64,000 nucleotides of DNA, taken from assembly GCF_016820245.1 (NCBI RefSeq), contig NZ_JAFCAR010000004.1:124001-188000 (forward strand), written 5' to 3'. The DNA is from Jannaschia sp. Os4. Its GTDB lineage: Bacteria; Pseudomonadota; Alphaproteobacteria; Rhodobacterales; Rhodobacteraceae. Shown in pieces: positions 8,248 through 18,018 of this stretch. Each line of letters begins with the position of its first letter. The stretch's first letter is position 1. Made by a program: the position numbers and the translations under genes. The notes below the pieces were generated by a model, which did no database searches, was not told the DNA's origin, and worked only from the letters and a program-made list of their open reading frames with translations.

Positions 8248-9486
8248 TCAGCGCGGCAGCACGATCTCCGCGCGCAGCCCGCCCCCCGTCGCCTCCCCCA
8301 GCCTGAGCGAGCCGCCATGCGCCCGGGCGACGTCGCGCACGATCGACAGGCCCAGCCCCACGTTCCCGCGCGTATTCGTCCGGGCCGCGTCGAGCCGGGC
8401 GAAGGGGCGCGTGACCGCCTCGCGCTGCGCCTCCGGGATGCCGGGGCCGTCGTCCTCCACGACGATGGAGACCGACCGATCCCGCGCCTCCACCCGGACG
8501 TCGGCGCGCGTGCCGTGCCGCAGCGCGTTCCCGACGAGGTTCGCGACCGCGCGGCGGATGCCCTCGGGTCGGACCGGCGCGCGGAGCGGATCGCCACGGA
8601 CGGTCGCCCCGCCCCCGGGGGCGGCCATCTCGGCGGCCTCGCGCACCAGCGCGGTGACGTCCGCCTCCACCCGCGCGTCCGTCGCGTCCGAGCGGGAGAA
8701 GTCGAGGAAGGTGTCGATGATCCGCTCCATCGCGGCCACGTCCCGCCCGAGGGCCTCGGCCTCCTCCCCGTCCATCATCGACAGCTCCAGCTTCATCCGC
8801 GTCAGCGGCGTCCGCAGGTCGTGGCTCACGCCCGAGAGCAGGAGGGTCCTCTGGTCGATGTGCCGCTCGATGCGCGCGCGCATGTCGAGGAAGGCGTGGC
8901 CCGCCGCGCGCACCTCCGTCGCGCCGGTGGGCTTGAACTCGACCGCCTCGCCGCGCCCGAAGGCCTCGGCCGCGCGGGCGAGGCGGCGGATCGGGCGGAT
9001 CTGCCCGCGCATGAACAGGATGGAGACCGTGCTCATCAGGAGCCCCACGATCACCATCAGCACGAGCAGCTGGTGCGGGTTCGACGGCGTCACGGCGTTG
9101 CGGCGGAAGGACATCGTCACGCCGTCCGCGAACCCCGCCTCCACCCGCCGCCGGTCGGAGGACAGGTCCACGGCGACGAGGTCCTCGAACTGCTCGTGCA
9201 GTTCGCGGATCAGGGCCCGTCCCGAAAGGTCGTAGAAGCGGCGCCCCGGCTCGACCGGTCCCGACCCGAGCGTGATCCCCAAGCCCTCCGCCACGCCCGG
9301 GTCCGCGCGGGCGAGCCGCATGTCGCGCGCCATGTTCCGCGTCATCTGCGCCGTGACATCCTCGAAATGGCGCTGCAGGAAGGCGAAGCCCACGGCGATC
9401 TGGAGCACGATGACCGGGGTGAGCAGGATCAGCGCGGCGCGGGCGTAGAAGCTGCGCGGCATGTATCGCTTGAGGGAGAACGCCAT
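8248..9486 (-). CDS. EnvZ-like membrane sensor histidine kinase
   Basis: 412 residues. One membrane segment lies at about 14-36, followed by a periplasmic sensor region, a second segment (about 139-158), HAMP, HisKA with the phosphorylated H222 in GVSHDLRTPLTR, and a C-terminal HATPase with EDDGPGIP. The architecture matches EnvZ/osmosensor kinases. No response regulator lies beside it, so its partner is elsewhere. Its ATG shares the bases CATG with the divergent hydrolase's start codon. Confidence 0.88.
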   Translation of the reverse strand: MAFSLKRYMPRSFYARAALILLTPVIVLQIAVGFAFLQRHFEDVTAQMTRNMARDMRLARADPGVAEGLGITLGSGPVEPGRRFYDLSGRALIRELHEQFEDLVAVDLSSDRRRVEAGFADGVTMSFRRNAVTPSNPHQLLVLMVIVGLLMSTVSILFMRGQIRPIRRLARAAEAFGRGEAVEFKPTGATEVRAAGHAFLDMRARIERHIDQRTLLLSGVSHDLRTPLTRMKLELSMMDGEEAEALGRDVAAMERIIDTFLDFSRSDATDARVEADVTALVREAAEMAAPGGGATVRGDPLRAPVRPEGIRRAVANLVGNALRHGTRADVRVEARDRSVSIVVEDDGPGIPEAQREAVTRPFARLDAARTNTRGNVGLGLSIVRDVARAHGGSLRLGEATGGGLRAEIVLPR

Positions 9487-10372
9487 GCCCCCACGCTACG
9501 GCGCGCCGGAGGAGGTGGGAAGCGGCGTCCGGCGCGTGCTCTGCCCGAACCCGTCGCCGATGACGGAGGCGGGGACGAACGCCTACGTGCTCCACGACGC
9601 GGGCGAAGCCGTGGTCGTCGATCCGGGGCCGGACCTGCCGGAGCATCGCGCCGCGCTCCTCGCGGCCGTGGAGGGCATGCGGGTGGCGGCCGTCGTTGTC
9701 ACGCATCCGCATCTCGACCATTCCCCCGGCGCGCGGCCCCTCGGGGACGCGGTCGGCGCGCCGGTCCTCGCCTTCGGGCCGCCGGAGGCCGGACGCTCGT
9801 CGACGATGCGGGCGCTGGCGGGGATCGGCGGGGGCGAGGGCGTGGACGACGGCTTCGCCCCCGACGAGCCCGTGGCGGACGGGGCGGAGATACGGTTCGG
9901 GGCGACCGCGCTGCGGGCACTGTGGACCCCCGGCCACATGGCCTCGCACATCGCGCTGCACTGGCCCGACCGGAAGGTCGCGTTCACGGGAGACGTGGTG
10001 ATGGGCTGGGCCTCGACGATGATCTCGCCGCCGGACGGCGACCTCGGCCAGTTCATGGCGTCCCTCGACCGCATGGAGGCGCTCGGCGCCATCACGGCGC
10101 TGCCGGGCCACGGCGGGGCCGTGCCCGACCTCGCGGCGCGGTGCCGCGCTCTTCGGGACCACCGCCGCGCGCGGGAGCGGCAGGTGCTGGACGCCTTGGC
10201 CGCGCACGACACGGTGGAGGGTCTGGTCGGCGCGATCTACGCCGACGTGGCCCCTGCCCTTCACCCCGCGGCGGCGCGCAACGTGCTCGCGCACCTGATC
10301 CACCTCCGGGAGGCGGGCCGGGTCGAAGCGGTGCCGGGCGTGGGCCTCGGGGCACGGTGGCGTCGCGCGTGA
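9485..10372 (+). CDS. MBL-fold metallo-hydrolase (LACTB2-like)
   Basis: 295 residues with the metallo-beta-lactamase metal motif THPHLDH (H74, H76, D78, H79), a later histidine in WTPGHMASHIA, the FTGDVVMGW aspartate loop and LPGHGG. The C-terminal helical part resembles the winged-helix tail of LACTB2-type hydrolases. Substrate unknown. The ATG at 9485 is preceded by GAGGGAG at good spacing, which favours it over the upstream ATG at 9461. Confidence 0.88.
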   Translation: MPPRYGAPEEVGSGVRRVLCPNPSPMTEAGTNAYVLHDAGEAVVVDPGPDLPEHRAALLAAVEGMRVAAVVVTHPHLDHSPGARPLGDAVGAPVLAFGPPEAGRSSTMRALAGIGGGEGVDDGFAPDEPVADGAEIRFGATALRALWTPGHMASHIALHWPDRKVAFTGDVVMGWASTMISPPDGDLGQFMASLDRMEALGAITALPGHGGAVPDLAARCRALRDHRRARERQVLDALAAHDTVEGLVGAIYADVAPALHPAAARNVLAHLIHLREAGRVEAVPGVGLGARWRRA

Positions 10373-10433
10373 CGAAACCCGCCCACGCCCCCTTGCGCGG
10401 TCCTTCGGGCGGCGCTATCCGCGCCCCCGGTGT

Positions 10434-10508
10434 TCCGGCGTAGCTCAGCGGTAGAGCAGTTGACTGTTAATCAATTGGTCGCAGGTTCGATCCCTGCCGC
10501 CGGAGCCA
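10434..10508 (+). tRNA. tRNA-Asn (anticodon GUU)
   Basis: Complete cloverleaf with encoded CCA. The acceptor TCCGGCG pairs with CGCCGGA, the anticodon loop is CTGTTAA, and the T arm is GCAGG-TTCGATC-CCTGC. Confidence 0.95.
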
Positions 10509-10525
10509 TCCTCCCCTCCTGACGA

Positions 10526-11332
10526 TCACTGGCACAGGCGGAAGCCGCCGTCGCGCTCGACCATGTCGAGGTGCAGGTGGTCGTCGTGATACTCGTCCGA
10601 GCCCGGGCCGAGCACGGTGGTGAACTCCATGCAGGCGGATGCACGCACGGCGTCTTGGAACGCCTCGGCCAAGGTGCCGTCGCGCTCGCGCGGCATGATG
10701 GCGATGGGCTCGCCCTCCGAGAAGGAGAAGGAGATCACGTCCACCGCGTTGCCGAAGCTGTGCTCGGACGGCTTGCCGTCGGGCTGGTTGTTGCGGCGGC
10801 GGCAGACATAGGTCGCGGCGTGGCCGATTGCCGTCAGGTCGCCGCGCCCAACCCGCTCGGTCGCCGGGAGGACGAAGTCGCGGGTCCAGCGGGCCGTTGC
10901 CAATGCTGCATCGCAGCGAAGCGGGTTCGCCGGCTCGAAGGCGATTCCCGGCAGCACCTCGGAGAGCTCGACGGGGCGGAGGATGCCGCAGTCGGGGTCA
11001 TTCGCGGCGACGATCGGATCGACCTCGGAATAGGTCGCACCGATCTCGTCGAGCGCGGCGAGGCAGGTCGCGTACGCCTCGTCCGAGAGGGCGAGAGTCT
11101 CGCGGATCGGCGCGGCGTCCCGGGTGGCCTCGGCCCCTGCCGCGATCCCGTCGGAGGCGTCGGCGGCGGGCGTGTCGTCCTCCGCCGCCTCCGCGCCGTC
11201 CGACCCGTCGAGGGACGGATCCTCCGCGACGTCGCCGGACAGGTCCGCGGGGCGCGGCTCCGGCGCGACGGAGCCGTCGACCTGCGCCCATGCGGGCGTG
11301 GCGAGCAGGAGGACGAGGGCCGCGGCCCTCAC
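10526..11332 (-). CDS. Extensin-like C-terminal domain secreted protein
   Basis: 268 residues. A signal peptide (ending TPAWAQ) is followed by an acidic, low-complexity linker of about 60 residues, then an extensin-like C domain (about 100-268). The domain has HSFGNAVDVISF and a final DDHLHLD, reminiscent of D-Ala-D-Ala metallopeptidase metal sites. It is therefore probably a periplasmic peptidoglycan-acting protein. It starts at GTG in a GTGA overlap with the L,D-transpeptidase upstream, so both should act together on the cell wall. Confidence 0.85.
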   Translation of the reverse strand: MRAAALVLLLATPAWAQVDGSVAPEPRPADLSGDVAEDPSLDGSDGAEAAEDDTPAADASDGIAAGAEATRDAAPIRETLALSDEAYATCLAALDEIGATYSEVDPIVAANDPDCGILRPVELSEVLPGIAFEPANPLRCDAALATARWTRDFVLPATERVGRGDLTAIGHAATYVCRRRNNQPDGKPSEHSFGNAVDVISFSFSEGEPIAIMPRERDGTLAEAFQDAVRASACMEFTTVLGPGSDEYHDDHLHLDMVERDGGFRLCQ

Positions 11333-12276
11333 TCGACGAACTCCACCGTGACCCCTTGGGACACCATGAACGCGAGCTCCTCCGCGTCCCAGTTCGTCAG
11401 GCGGACGCAGCCATGGCTCGCCTCCTGGAACAGCGACGCCGGCTCGGGGGTGCCGTGGATGCCGTAGGTCTCCTTCGAGAGGTCGATCCACACCGCGCCC
11501 ACGGGCCCGTTCGGGCCGGGCGGCAGCGTCAGCGGCTCCGCGTTGTCGCCCTGCTGGAAGTTGACGTCCGGGCGGTAGGAGTAGGTCGGGTCCATCGCCA
11601 CGGCCACCACCTCGACCGTGCCCGAGGGCGAGGGCGTCTGCTGCGAGCCGATCGCGGCCGGGTAGCTCGCGAGGATGGCGCCGTCCGCGTCCATCGCGTC
11701 GACGCGCCCATCGGCCTTGCGGACGGCGATGCGGGTCACCTCGCCCTCCGTACGGTCGCCGGGGGCGGCGACGGTGATCGTCTGGCCCGCCTCGAAGGAT
11801 GTACCGTCGTTGAGCGCGCGCAGCACGTCCTCGTCCATGTGGAACCGCTCGGCCAGCCGCTCGGCGACGGAGGTGTGGGGGATGGCATCGCGCTCGGCCA
11901 GCTCGGCGTAGTCGTCGGGGAGGCCGTCCGACGCGATGCCGGAGACGTCCTCCTCGGTGATGGTGTAGTCCTGCACCGCAGGCTCCATCGACGGGCCGCC
12001 CAGCGCCTCCCAGACCTCCAGATCCAGCTGGCCGTCGACCTCGAACCCTTCGCGGCGCTCGAAGGCGCGCAGCGCGGTCTCGGTCATGCCCCCGTCGTAG
12101 CCGTCGATCACGCCGGGCGAGACGCCCGCGCGGTCGAGCAGCACCTGGGTGGCGAAGGCGAGGCCGGACTGCCCTTCGGAGAGCGCCTCCCCGTCGAAGG
12201 CGGCGGAGCGGATGTCCTCCGGCGTAAGCGCGGCGGCGGGCGATGCGGCGAGGAGGAGGGCGGCGAACAGGCGCAT
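11329..12276 (-). CDS. L,D-transpeptidase (YkuD) with peptidoglycan-binding domain
   Basis: 315 residues. A signal peptide (MRLFAALLLAASPAAA) is followed by a peptidoglycan-binding domain (about 35-85), a LysM-like middle (about 130-170) and a YkuD catalytic domain ending in H288-G-C290-VRL, the nucleophile motif. It cross-links peptidoglycan or attaches proteins to it in the periplasm. ATG 12276 was chosen because it gives a proper signal peptide; the open frame continues further upstream. It forms an operon with the extensin-like gene. Confidence 0.92.
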   Translation of the reverse strand: MRLFAALLLAASPAAALTPEDIRSAAFDGEALSEGQSGLAFATQVLLDRAGVSPGVIDGYDGGMTETALRAFERREGFEVDGQLDLEVWEALGGPSMEPAVQDYTITEEDVSGIASDGLPDDYAELAERDAIPHTSVAERLAERFHMDEDVLRALNDGTSFEAGQTITVAAPGDRTEGEVTRIAVRKADGRVDAMDADGAILASYPAAIGSQQTPSPSGTVEVVAVAMDPTYSYRPDVNFQQGDNAEPLTLPPGPNGPVGAVWIDLSKETYGIHGTPEPASLFQEASHGCVRLTNWDAEELAFMVSQGVTVEFVE

Positions 12277-12390
12277 GTGAAATCTCGTGCAGGTTGCGGT
12301 GCGCGACCAACGCCCCGCCCCCCGTCCGGGTTTCCCCGCGCCCGCTTGCGCCCGTCCCCGCGCGCGTCTATCTCCGCCGCATCGGTGCGC

Positions 12391-12464
12391 GCGGGTATGG
12401 TGAAAAGGTATCACGCGAGCTTCCCAAGCTTAAGTTACGGGTTCGATTCCCGTTACCCGCTCCA
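12391..12464 (+). tRNA. tRNA-Gly (anticodon CCC)
   Basis: 74-nt cloverleaf with encoded CCA. The acceptor GCGGGTA pairs with TACCCGC, the anticodon loop is TTCCCAA, and the T arm is ACGGG-TTCGATT-CCCGT. The outermost anticodon-stem pair is a C-A mismatch. Confidence 0.92.
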
Positions 12465-12503
12465 CCGCCGATCCCCATCTCCGCCACGACCCGAGGGGAC
12501 CGC

Positions 12504-12983
12504 ATGGACCTCCTGAGACCGCTCGACCTCCCCGCCCTCCGCGCCGCGGGCGTGCCGGAACCCTTCGCCTTCGGTCAGGCCGATCGGGTGCGGTTCCACG
12601 AACTCGACGTGCTCGATCACGTGAACAACGCGGTCTACCTGTCGTGGTTCGAGACGGTGCGGATCGCCTACCTGCGGGCCTATGGGATCAGCGACTACGC
12701 GGGCGCGGCGGACCGCCCGGTGCTGGTGCTGAAACGGGTGGAGGTGGACTACCACCGTCCCCTGCATCTGGAGGACGTCTACGTCGTCGCGGCGCGGACC
12801 GTCGCCTATCGCCGGACGTCGTGGGCGATGGAGTATCAGGTGTGGTCCGGCGGGCATCACTGCGCCACGGGCGGGGCCGTGATCGTGCTGATGGAGCCAG
12901 ACTTCGTGACGAAGAAGCCGCTGCCGGAGGCCTACGTGCGGGCCTTCGCGGAGCGGGACGGGGCGGAGGATGCGACAGGGTGA
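12504..12983 (+). CDS. Acyl-CoA thioesterase, hot-dog fold (4HBT/YbgC-like)
   Basis: 159 residues, single hot-dog domain. HELDVLDHVNNAVYLSWFE carries the catalytic aspartate context typical of 4HBT thioesterases. The substrate is probably an acyl-CoA, but its chain length cannot be read from sequence. GAGGGG precedes the ATG. It converges on pgi, and its stop codon lies in the left arm of the long inverted repeat 12979-13040. Confidence 0.87.
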   Translation: MDLLRPLDLPALRAAGVPEPFAFGQADRVRFHELDVLDHVNNAVYLSWFETVRIAYLRAYGISDYAGAADRPVLVLKRVEVDYHRPLHLEDVYVVAARTVAYRRTSWAMEYQVWSGGHHCATGGAVIVLMEPDFVTKKPLPEAYVRAFAERDGAEDATG

Positions 12984-13040
12984 TCGGCGGGCTTGGTGAG
13001 GCCCACCCCGCGTCGGGCGGGCCCCGCAGTGCCGATCACC
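12979..13040. terminator. Branched inverted repeat between convergent genes, likely bidirectional terminator
   Basis: GGTGATCGGC (12979-12988) pairs perfectly with GCCGATCACC (13031-13040). Inside are two further hairpins, GGGCTT/AGGCCC (12989-13004) and CCCGC/GCGGG (13007-13021), giving a three-way junction on either strand. The outer arms contain both stop codons. There is no T-run. Confidence 0.5.
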
Positions 13041-14643
13041 GATCGCGCATCCCACGCAGCTTCCCGAGCAGCAGCCGCGTCGAGGCGTCCTTGCCCGCCG
13101 CGTCTCCGCCCTCGACCAGCGGCTCCAGCGACTTGGCCAGTTCCTTGCCCAGCTCGACGCCCCACTGGTCGAAGCTGTTGATCCCCAGCATCGCGCCCTC
13201 GCAGAACACGCGGTGCTCGTAGAGGGCGACGATCGCGCCCAGCGTGCGGGGATCGAGCTTCGGGTAGACCAGCGTGGTCGAGGGCCGGTCGCCGGGGAAC
13301 ACGCGGTGGGCGGCCTGCCGCTCCAGCTCGTCGCCGGTGAACTTGCCCGCTAGCATGTCCTTCGCCTCGGCGTGGGTGCGGCCCTTCATCAGCGCCTCGG
13401 ACTGGGCGAGGCAGTTGGCGATGAGCAGCCGGTGGTGGTGGTCGAGGGCGGGCTCGTGCCCCTCGGCGGCGACCATGAACTCGCAGGGGACCGGCGTGCG
13501 GCCCTGGTGGATGAGCTGGTAGAAGGCGTGCTGGCCATTGGTGCCCGGCTCGCCCCAGACGACGGGTCCGGCGGGGCCTTCGAGCGGCGCCCCGTCCATG
13601 GTCACGCCCTTGCCGTTGCTCTCCATCTCCAGTTGCTGGAGGTAGGCCGGCAGCCGCGCGAGCCGGTCGTCGTAGGGCAGCACGGCGCGGGTCGGGTAGC
13701 CCCGCACCTGGTGGTGCCAGATGCCGACGAGCGCCAGCAGGACCGGCATGTTCCGCGCGAGCGGGGCCTCGCGGAAGTGGTCGTCCATCGCCCGCGCCCC
13801 CGCGAGCATGTCGTCGAACCCGTCCGGCCCGATGGCGAGCATCAGCGACAGGCCGATCGGCCCCCACATGGAGTAGCGCCCGCCGACCCAGTCCTCGAAG
13901 CCGAACACCCGCTCCTCGGGGATGCCCCACTCGCTGGTCTTGTCGGCGGCGGAGGAAAGCGCCGCGAACTGCGCCGCCGGGTCCTTCACCTTCCTCGCCA
14001 TCCAGTCCCACGCCGTCTTGGCGTTGGTCATGGTCTCGGTGGTGGTGAAGGTCTTGGAGGCGACGATCACGAGCGTCTTTCGCGGGTCGAGCCCCTTGGC
14101 CGTGTCGGCCCAGTCCGCCCCGTCCACGTTCGACACGAAGTGGCAGCGCGGCCCGTCGTGGTAGGGAGCCAGCGCGCGCACCGCCATCGCGGGGCCGAGG
14201 TCGGAGCCGCCGATGCCGATGTTGACCACGTCGGTGATCTTGCCGCCCTGCCCCTTGACCTCGCCCGTCCGCACCGCGTCGGCGAAGGCGCGCATTCGCT
14301 TCAGCGTCTCGCGCACGTCGGGCATGACGTCCGAGCCGTCGACGGTCATGCGGGCGTCCGGTCCCGCGCGCAGCGCGGTGTGCAGCACGGCGCGGCCCTC
14401 AATCTCGTTGATCGCCTCGCCCCGGAACATGGCGTCCCGGCGGGCGGGCACGGGGGCGGCGAGGTCGAGCAGCCTGTCGAGCGCCTCGTGAGTGATCGAC
14501 GTCTTGGAGAAGTCGAAGGTCATCCGCCCCAGCGAGACGGCGAAGCGGCCCATGCGGTTGTCGCGCCCCAGCAGGTCGCGGATCGGGCGGGTCTCGACGG
14601 CCCGCAGGGCGCGCACGCCCTCCCAGAAGTCGTGGTCGGTCAT
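13036..14643 (-). CDS. pgi: Glucose-6-phosphate isomerase
   Basis: Interconverts glucose-6-phosphate and fructose-6-phosphate. 535 residues, normal length. Signature segments are [37 protein letters not shown] (carrying the conserved glycine/arginine loop), [13 protein letters not shown] and the C-terminal [13 protein letters not shown]. The ATG overlaps the pgl stop (ATGA), making it the last gene of the zwf-pgl-pgi run. Confidence 0.97.
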   Translation of the reverse strand: MTDHDFWEGVRALRAVETRPIRDLLGRDNRMGRFAVSLGRMTFDFSKTSITHEALDRLLDLAAPVPARRDAMFRGEAINEIEGRAVLHTALRAGPDARMTVDGSDVMPDVRETLKRMRAFADAVRTGEVKGQGGKITDVVNIGIGGSDLGPAMAVRALAPYHDGPRCHFVSNVDGADWADTAKGLDPRKTLVIVASKTFTTTETMTNAKTAWDWMARKVKDPAAQFAALSSAADKTSEWGIPEERVFGFEDWVGGRYSMWGPIGLSLMLAIGPDGFDDMLAGARAMDDHFREAPLARNMPVLLALVGIWHHQVRGYPTRAVLPYDDRLARLPAYLQQLEMESNGKGVTMDGAPLEGPAGPVVWGEPGTNGQHAFYQLIHQGRTPVPCEFMVAAEGHEPALDHHHRLLIANCLAQSEALMKGRTHAEAKDMLAGKFTGDELERQAAHRVFPGDRPSTTLVYPKLDPRTLGAIVALYEHRVFCEGAMLGINSFDQWGVELGKELAKSLEPLVEGGDAAGKDASTRLLLGKLRGMRDR

Positions 14644-15308
14644 GGGGCCCAGTGCACCTCCGCGTTTCTCAGGAACGCCGCGATGGGCGCGTCGAGGGGG
14701 TCCATCCCCTGCGCGCGCTCCAACGCGGCCCGCTTCTCGTCCCCGGTGATGAGGACGTGGGTCTCCATCGCGCCCTTCAGCACGGGCGCGGTGAGGGTGA
14801 TGCGCGGCTCCTGCCCCTCGGGGTGGACGCCCATCAGGCGGGGCGCGTCGTCGGCCAGCGCGGCCTTGGTGGCGGGCTCGCCGGGGAAGAGCGAGGCGGT
14901 GTGCATGTCGCCGCCCATGCCGAGCAGCAGCAGCGAGATCGGCAACTCCCCGTCGAGGCCCGCGGCGAGGCGGGACGCGCCCTCCTTGGGCGTGGGCGCG
15001 TCGTTCACCATCGGCACGAGGGTGGCGGCGGCGGCGCGCCCGGTCAGCAGCGTCTCGCGCAGCAGCTTGGTGTTGGACCGGGCATGGTCCTCCGGCACCC
15101 AGCGCTCGTCGTTGAGGAAGACGTGCACGCGCTCCCATTCGAGGTCGGCGTCCGCGAGCAGCGCGAAGGTCTCGCCCGGGGTGGAGCCGCCGGGGACGCA
15201 GAACGAGGCGTGATCGTGGACCAGCAGGCAGTTCTTGAGCGCGGAGGCCAACACGTCGGCGAGCGCCATCGCCTGCATCTCGCGGTCGGGATACGTGCGG
15301 AGCTTCAT
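14640..15308 (-). CDS. pgl: 6-phosphogluconolactonase
   Basis: 222 residues, NagB-like fold. Hydrolyses 6-phosphogluconolactone made by Zwf. The substrate-binding [13 protein letters not shown] and [12 protein letters not shown] are visible, with [22 protein letters not shown] overlaps join it to zwf upstream and pgi downstream, consistent with a coupled oxidative pentose-phosphate/Entner-Doudoroff entry operon. Confidence 0.95.
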   Translation of the reverse strand: MKLRTYPDREMQAMALADVLASALKNCLLVHDHASFCVPGGSTPGETFALLADADLEWERVHVFLNDERWVPEDHARSNTKLLRETLLTGRAAAATLVPMVNDAPTPKEGASRLAAGLDGELPISLLLLGMGGDMHTASLFPGEPATKAALADDAPRLMGVHPEGQEPRITLTAPVLKGAMETHVLITGDEKRAALERAQGMDPLDAPIAAFLRNAEVHWAP

Positions 15309-16753
15309 TCCCCGTCCCCCAGGTCGCGCCAGCGGCGTCCGTCGGCGTGGACCAGCATCATCGCCTCCTCCGGCCCGGACGAGCCTTGGGCGTATTGGTG
15401 GGGGCGCTGGCCCTCCCATGCGTCGATGATCGGATCGGTCCACTTCCACGCGGCCTCCACCTCGTCGCCGCGCATGAACAGGGTCTGGTTGCCGCGGATC
15501 ACGTCCATGATCAGGCGCTCGTAGGCGTCGGGCATCGCGTCCTCGCCCAAGGCGTCCGCGAATGTCATGTCCAGCGGCGCGGTGGTCAGGCGCATGCCGC
15601 CCGGCCCCGGCTCCTTGACGGTCACGGCGAGGTCGATCCCCTCGTCCGGCTGAAGGCGGATCACCAGCGCGTTGGGGCGCGCGCCGTTGTCGCGCTCGAA
15701 GATCGAGTGGGGCGCGTCCTTGAACTGGATGACGATCTCGGAGTGGCGCTTGGCCATCCGCTTGCCCGTCCGAAGGTAGAAGGGCGTGTGCGCCCACCGC
15801 CAGTTCGAGATGCCGACCTTCATGGCGACGAAGGATTCGGTCGTGCTGTCGGGCGCTTCCGCGTCCTCGCGGTAGGATGCCCCGTCCGGCCCCGCCTTGT
15901 ACTGGCCGCGCACGACGTGCTCGGGCTCCACGGGGTCGAGCGCGCGGATCACCTTGAGCTTCTCGTCGCGCAGCATGTCGGGCTCGAACCGCGTCGGCGG
16001 CTCCATCGCCGTCAGGCAGAGCAGCTGCATTAGGTGGTTCTGCACCATGTCCCGCATGGCGCCCGACTTGTCGTAGTACCCGCCGCGCCCCTCCACGCCG
16101 AGCTCCTCGGCCACGGTGATCTGGACGTGGTCGACGTAGCGCTCGTTCCAGAGGGGCTCGAACAGGACGTTGGCGAAGCGGATCGCCATCAGGTTCTGGA
16201 CCGTCTCCTTCCCGAGGAAGTGGTCGATCCGGTAGATCTGGTCCTCGCGGAAGGACTCGGCGAGGTGGTCGTTCAGCTCCTTCGCCGAGGCGAGGTCGTG
16301 GCCGAACGGCTTCTCGACCACGAGGCGGGCCTCGCCCTCGGTCAGGCCGTTGGCCTTGAGCCGCGTGGCGAGGTCGCGGAAGAGCGCGGGTCCGACGGAG
16401 AAGTAGAAGGCGTGGATCACGCCGGGCCGGACCTTCTTGCAGAGCTCCTTCCACCCGCCGTCGCCCTTCGCGTCGATCGCGACGTAGGCGCAGTTCGCCG
16501 CGAAGGCGTCGACCTGCCCCTTCTCCCGGAGCCCGGCCGGCACGAACTCCTCCAGCGCCTCGCGGACGAGCTTGCGGAACTCGTCGTCCGACAGGTCCGA
16601 GCGGGCCGCGCCGATGAGCTGCGCGCTCTCGGGTGCCTGCCCGGCGACGAAGCGCCGGAAGAGCGATGGGATGATCTTGCGCTTGGCGAGGTCGCCGGTC
16701 GCGCCGAACAGGATCAGGTCGAAGTCGTCGACGGGGATGGTGCGGGCGGGCAT
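15305..16753 (-). CDS. zwf: Glucose-6-phosphate 1-dehydrogenase
   Basis: 482 residues. Oxidises glucose-6-phosphate with NAD(P)+. N-terminal nucleotide motif [12 protein letters not shown], substrate signature [13 protein letters not shown] and C-terminal [15 protein letters not shown] are all present. GGAGG precedes the ATG. It starts 39 bases after anmK ends and overlaps pgl by ATGA, so anmK-zwf-pgl-pgi may be one transcript. Confidence 0.97.
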   Translation of the reverse strand: MPARTIPVDDFDLILFGATGDLAKRKIIPSLFRRFVAGQAPESAQLIGAARSDLSDDEFRKLVREALEEFVPAGLREKGQVDAFAANCAYVAIDAKGDGGWKELCKKVRPGVIHAFYFSVGPALFRDLATRLKANGLTEGEARLVVEKPFGHDLASAKELNDHLAESFREDQIYRIDHFLGKETVQNLMAIRFANVLFEPLWNERYVDHVQITVAEELGVEGRGGYYDKSGAMRDMVQNHLMQLLCLTAMEPPTRFEPDMLRDEKLKVIRALDPVEPEHVVRGQYKAGPDGASYREDAEAPDSTTESFVAMKVGISNWRWAHTPFYLRTGKRMAKRHSEIVIQFKDAPHSIFERDNGARPNALVIRLQPDEGIDLAVTVKEPGPGGMRLTTAPLDMTFADALGEDAMPDAYERLIMDVIRGNQTLFMRGDEVEAAWKWTDPIIDAWEGQRPHQYAQGSSGPEEAMMLVHADGRRWRDLGDGE

Positions 16754-16792
16754 CGGGCCTCCGGTGTGCTGGACCAGAACCCGGCGTTACCG

Positions 16793-17962
16793 CTAACGGG
16801 TTCCACTCGCCCCGCGCGATACCCCCCTCCCCCGCCCATGTCGAGCGTTGTGTCGAGCCCGCGCCCGGACGGTGTCGAGCGCGCCTTGCGGGTCGCTGAC
16901 GATCCCGCCCGCGACGGGGGCGGCCACGCCCGTGGTGCCGGGGAACGACGTCGGCAGGCCGCGCAGGACGCGGACCGCGAGGAAGGCGAAGGCCTGCGCC
17001 TCAAGCATGTCCCCGTCGAGGCCCACGGACTCGATCGGGTCGACGGCGCAGGGGCACGCCGCCCGCAGCGCGTCCATGATCGCCGGGTTCCGCCGCCCGC
17101 CGCCCGCGACGAGGACGCGCGCCGGCATGGCGGGGCATTGCGAGAGGCCGTGCGCGACCGAGAGCGCGATCACCCGCACCCACGTGGCGGCGGCATGGGA
17201 GGGCGGCAGGTCGTCGATATCGGCCCCGCGCTCCCGCCACGCGTCGCGGTCGAGCGACTTGGGGGGCACCCGGAAGAAGTAGGGATGGCGCAGGATGGCG
17301 GCGGCGAGGGCCTCGTCGGCCTCGCCCTCGCGCGCCAGCCAGCCGTCGCGGTCGTAGGGCTCGCCCAGCCAGTCCTGCGCGAGGTCGTCGATGGGGGCGT
17401 TCGCCGGGCCGGTGTCGAAGGCCAGCAGCGCCCCCGCGTCGGCCACGTCCCGCGCCGGGTCGATCCATGTGAGGTTGCCGACGCCGCCGAGGTTCAGGAT
17501 GGCGACCGGCTCGGCGATCCCCGCATGGCGGACGCAGGCATGGTGGTAGGCTGGCGCCAGCGGTGCGCCCTCTCCGCCGAGGCTCACGTCGGCCGAGCGG
17601 AAGTCCCACACGACGGGCCGGTCGAGGCGCGTGGCGAGCGCCGCTCCGTCGAGCGCCTGATGGGTGCCGCGGCCGCCGGGGTCGTGCGCGAGGGTCTGGC
17701 CGTGGACGGCGAGCGCGTCGCCCTTGAGGTCGGCGAGGAGGTCCGCGTGCGCGTCCTCGACCACGCGCGCGGCGGCCTCCGCCGCCGGGTCGCCCGGCCA
17801 TGTCCCGAGCGCCGCGCGCAGGATCGCGCGCTCCGCCTCCGCGTAGGGGCGATAGGCCGAGCGCCCGAGCCCGAGGATCGCCTCGCCGTCCGTCTCGAGG
17901 ACGGCCGCGTCGACCCCGTCGAGCGAGGTGCCGGACATCGCGCCCACGACCCTGAGCCTCAT
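16793..17962 (-). CDS. anmK: Anhydro-N-acetylmuramic acid kinase
   Basis: Phosphorylates and opens 1,6-anhydro-MurNAc released during peptidoglycan turnover, giving MurNAc-6-phosphate. 389 residues. Family marks: [12 protein letters not shown] at the N-terminus, [34 protein letters not shown] and [12 protein letters not shown]. It sits upstream of the sugar-phosphate genes and is divergent from tyrS; the gap of 56 bases must hold both promoters. Confidence 0.95.
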   Translation of the reverse strand: MRLRVVGAMSGTSLDGVDAAVLETDGEAILGLGRSAYRPYAEAERAILRAALGTWPGDPAAEAAARVVEDAHADLLADLKGDALAVHGQTLAHDPGGRGTHQALDGAALATRLDRPVVWDFRSADVSLGGEGAPLAPAYHHACVRHAGIAEPVAILNLGGVGNLTWIDPARDVADAGALLAFDTGPANAPIDDLAQDWLGEPYDRDGWLAREGEADEALAAAILRHPYFFRVPPKSLDRDAWRERGADIDDLPPSHAAATWVRVIALSVAHGLSQCPAMPARVLVAGGGRRNPAIMDALRAACPCAVDPIESVGLDGDMLEAQAFAFLAVRVLRGLPTSFPGTTGVAAPVAGGIVSDPQGALDTVRARARHNARHGRGRGVSRGASGTR

Positions 17963-18018
17963 GGCTTCCCCTCCCCCAGCCCCTTCGCTATCCCGGCGCC
18001 CTCACGAGGAGCGACGCC

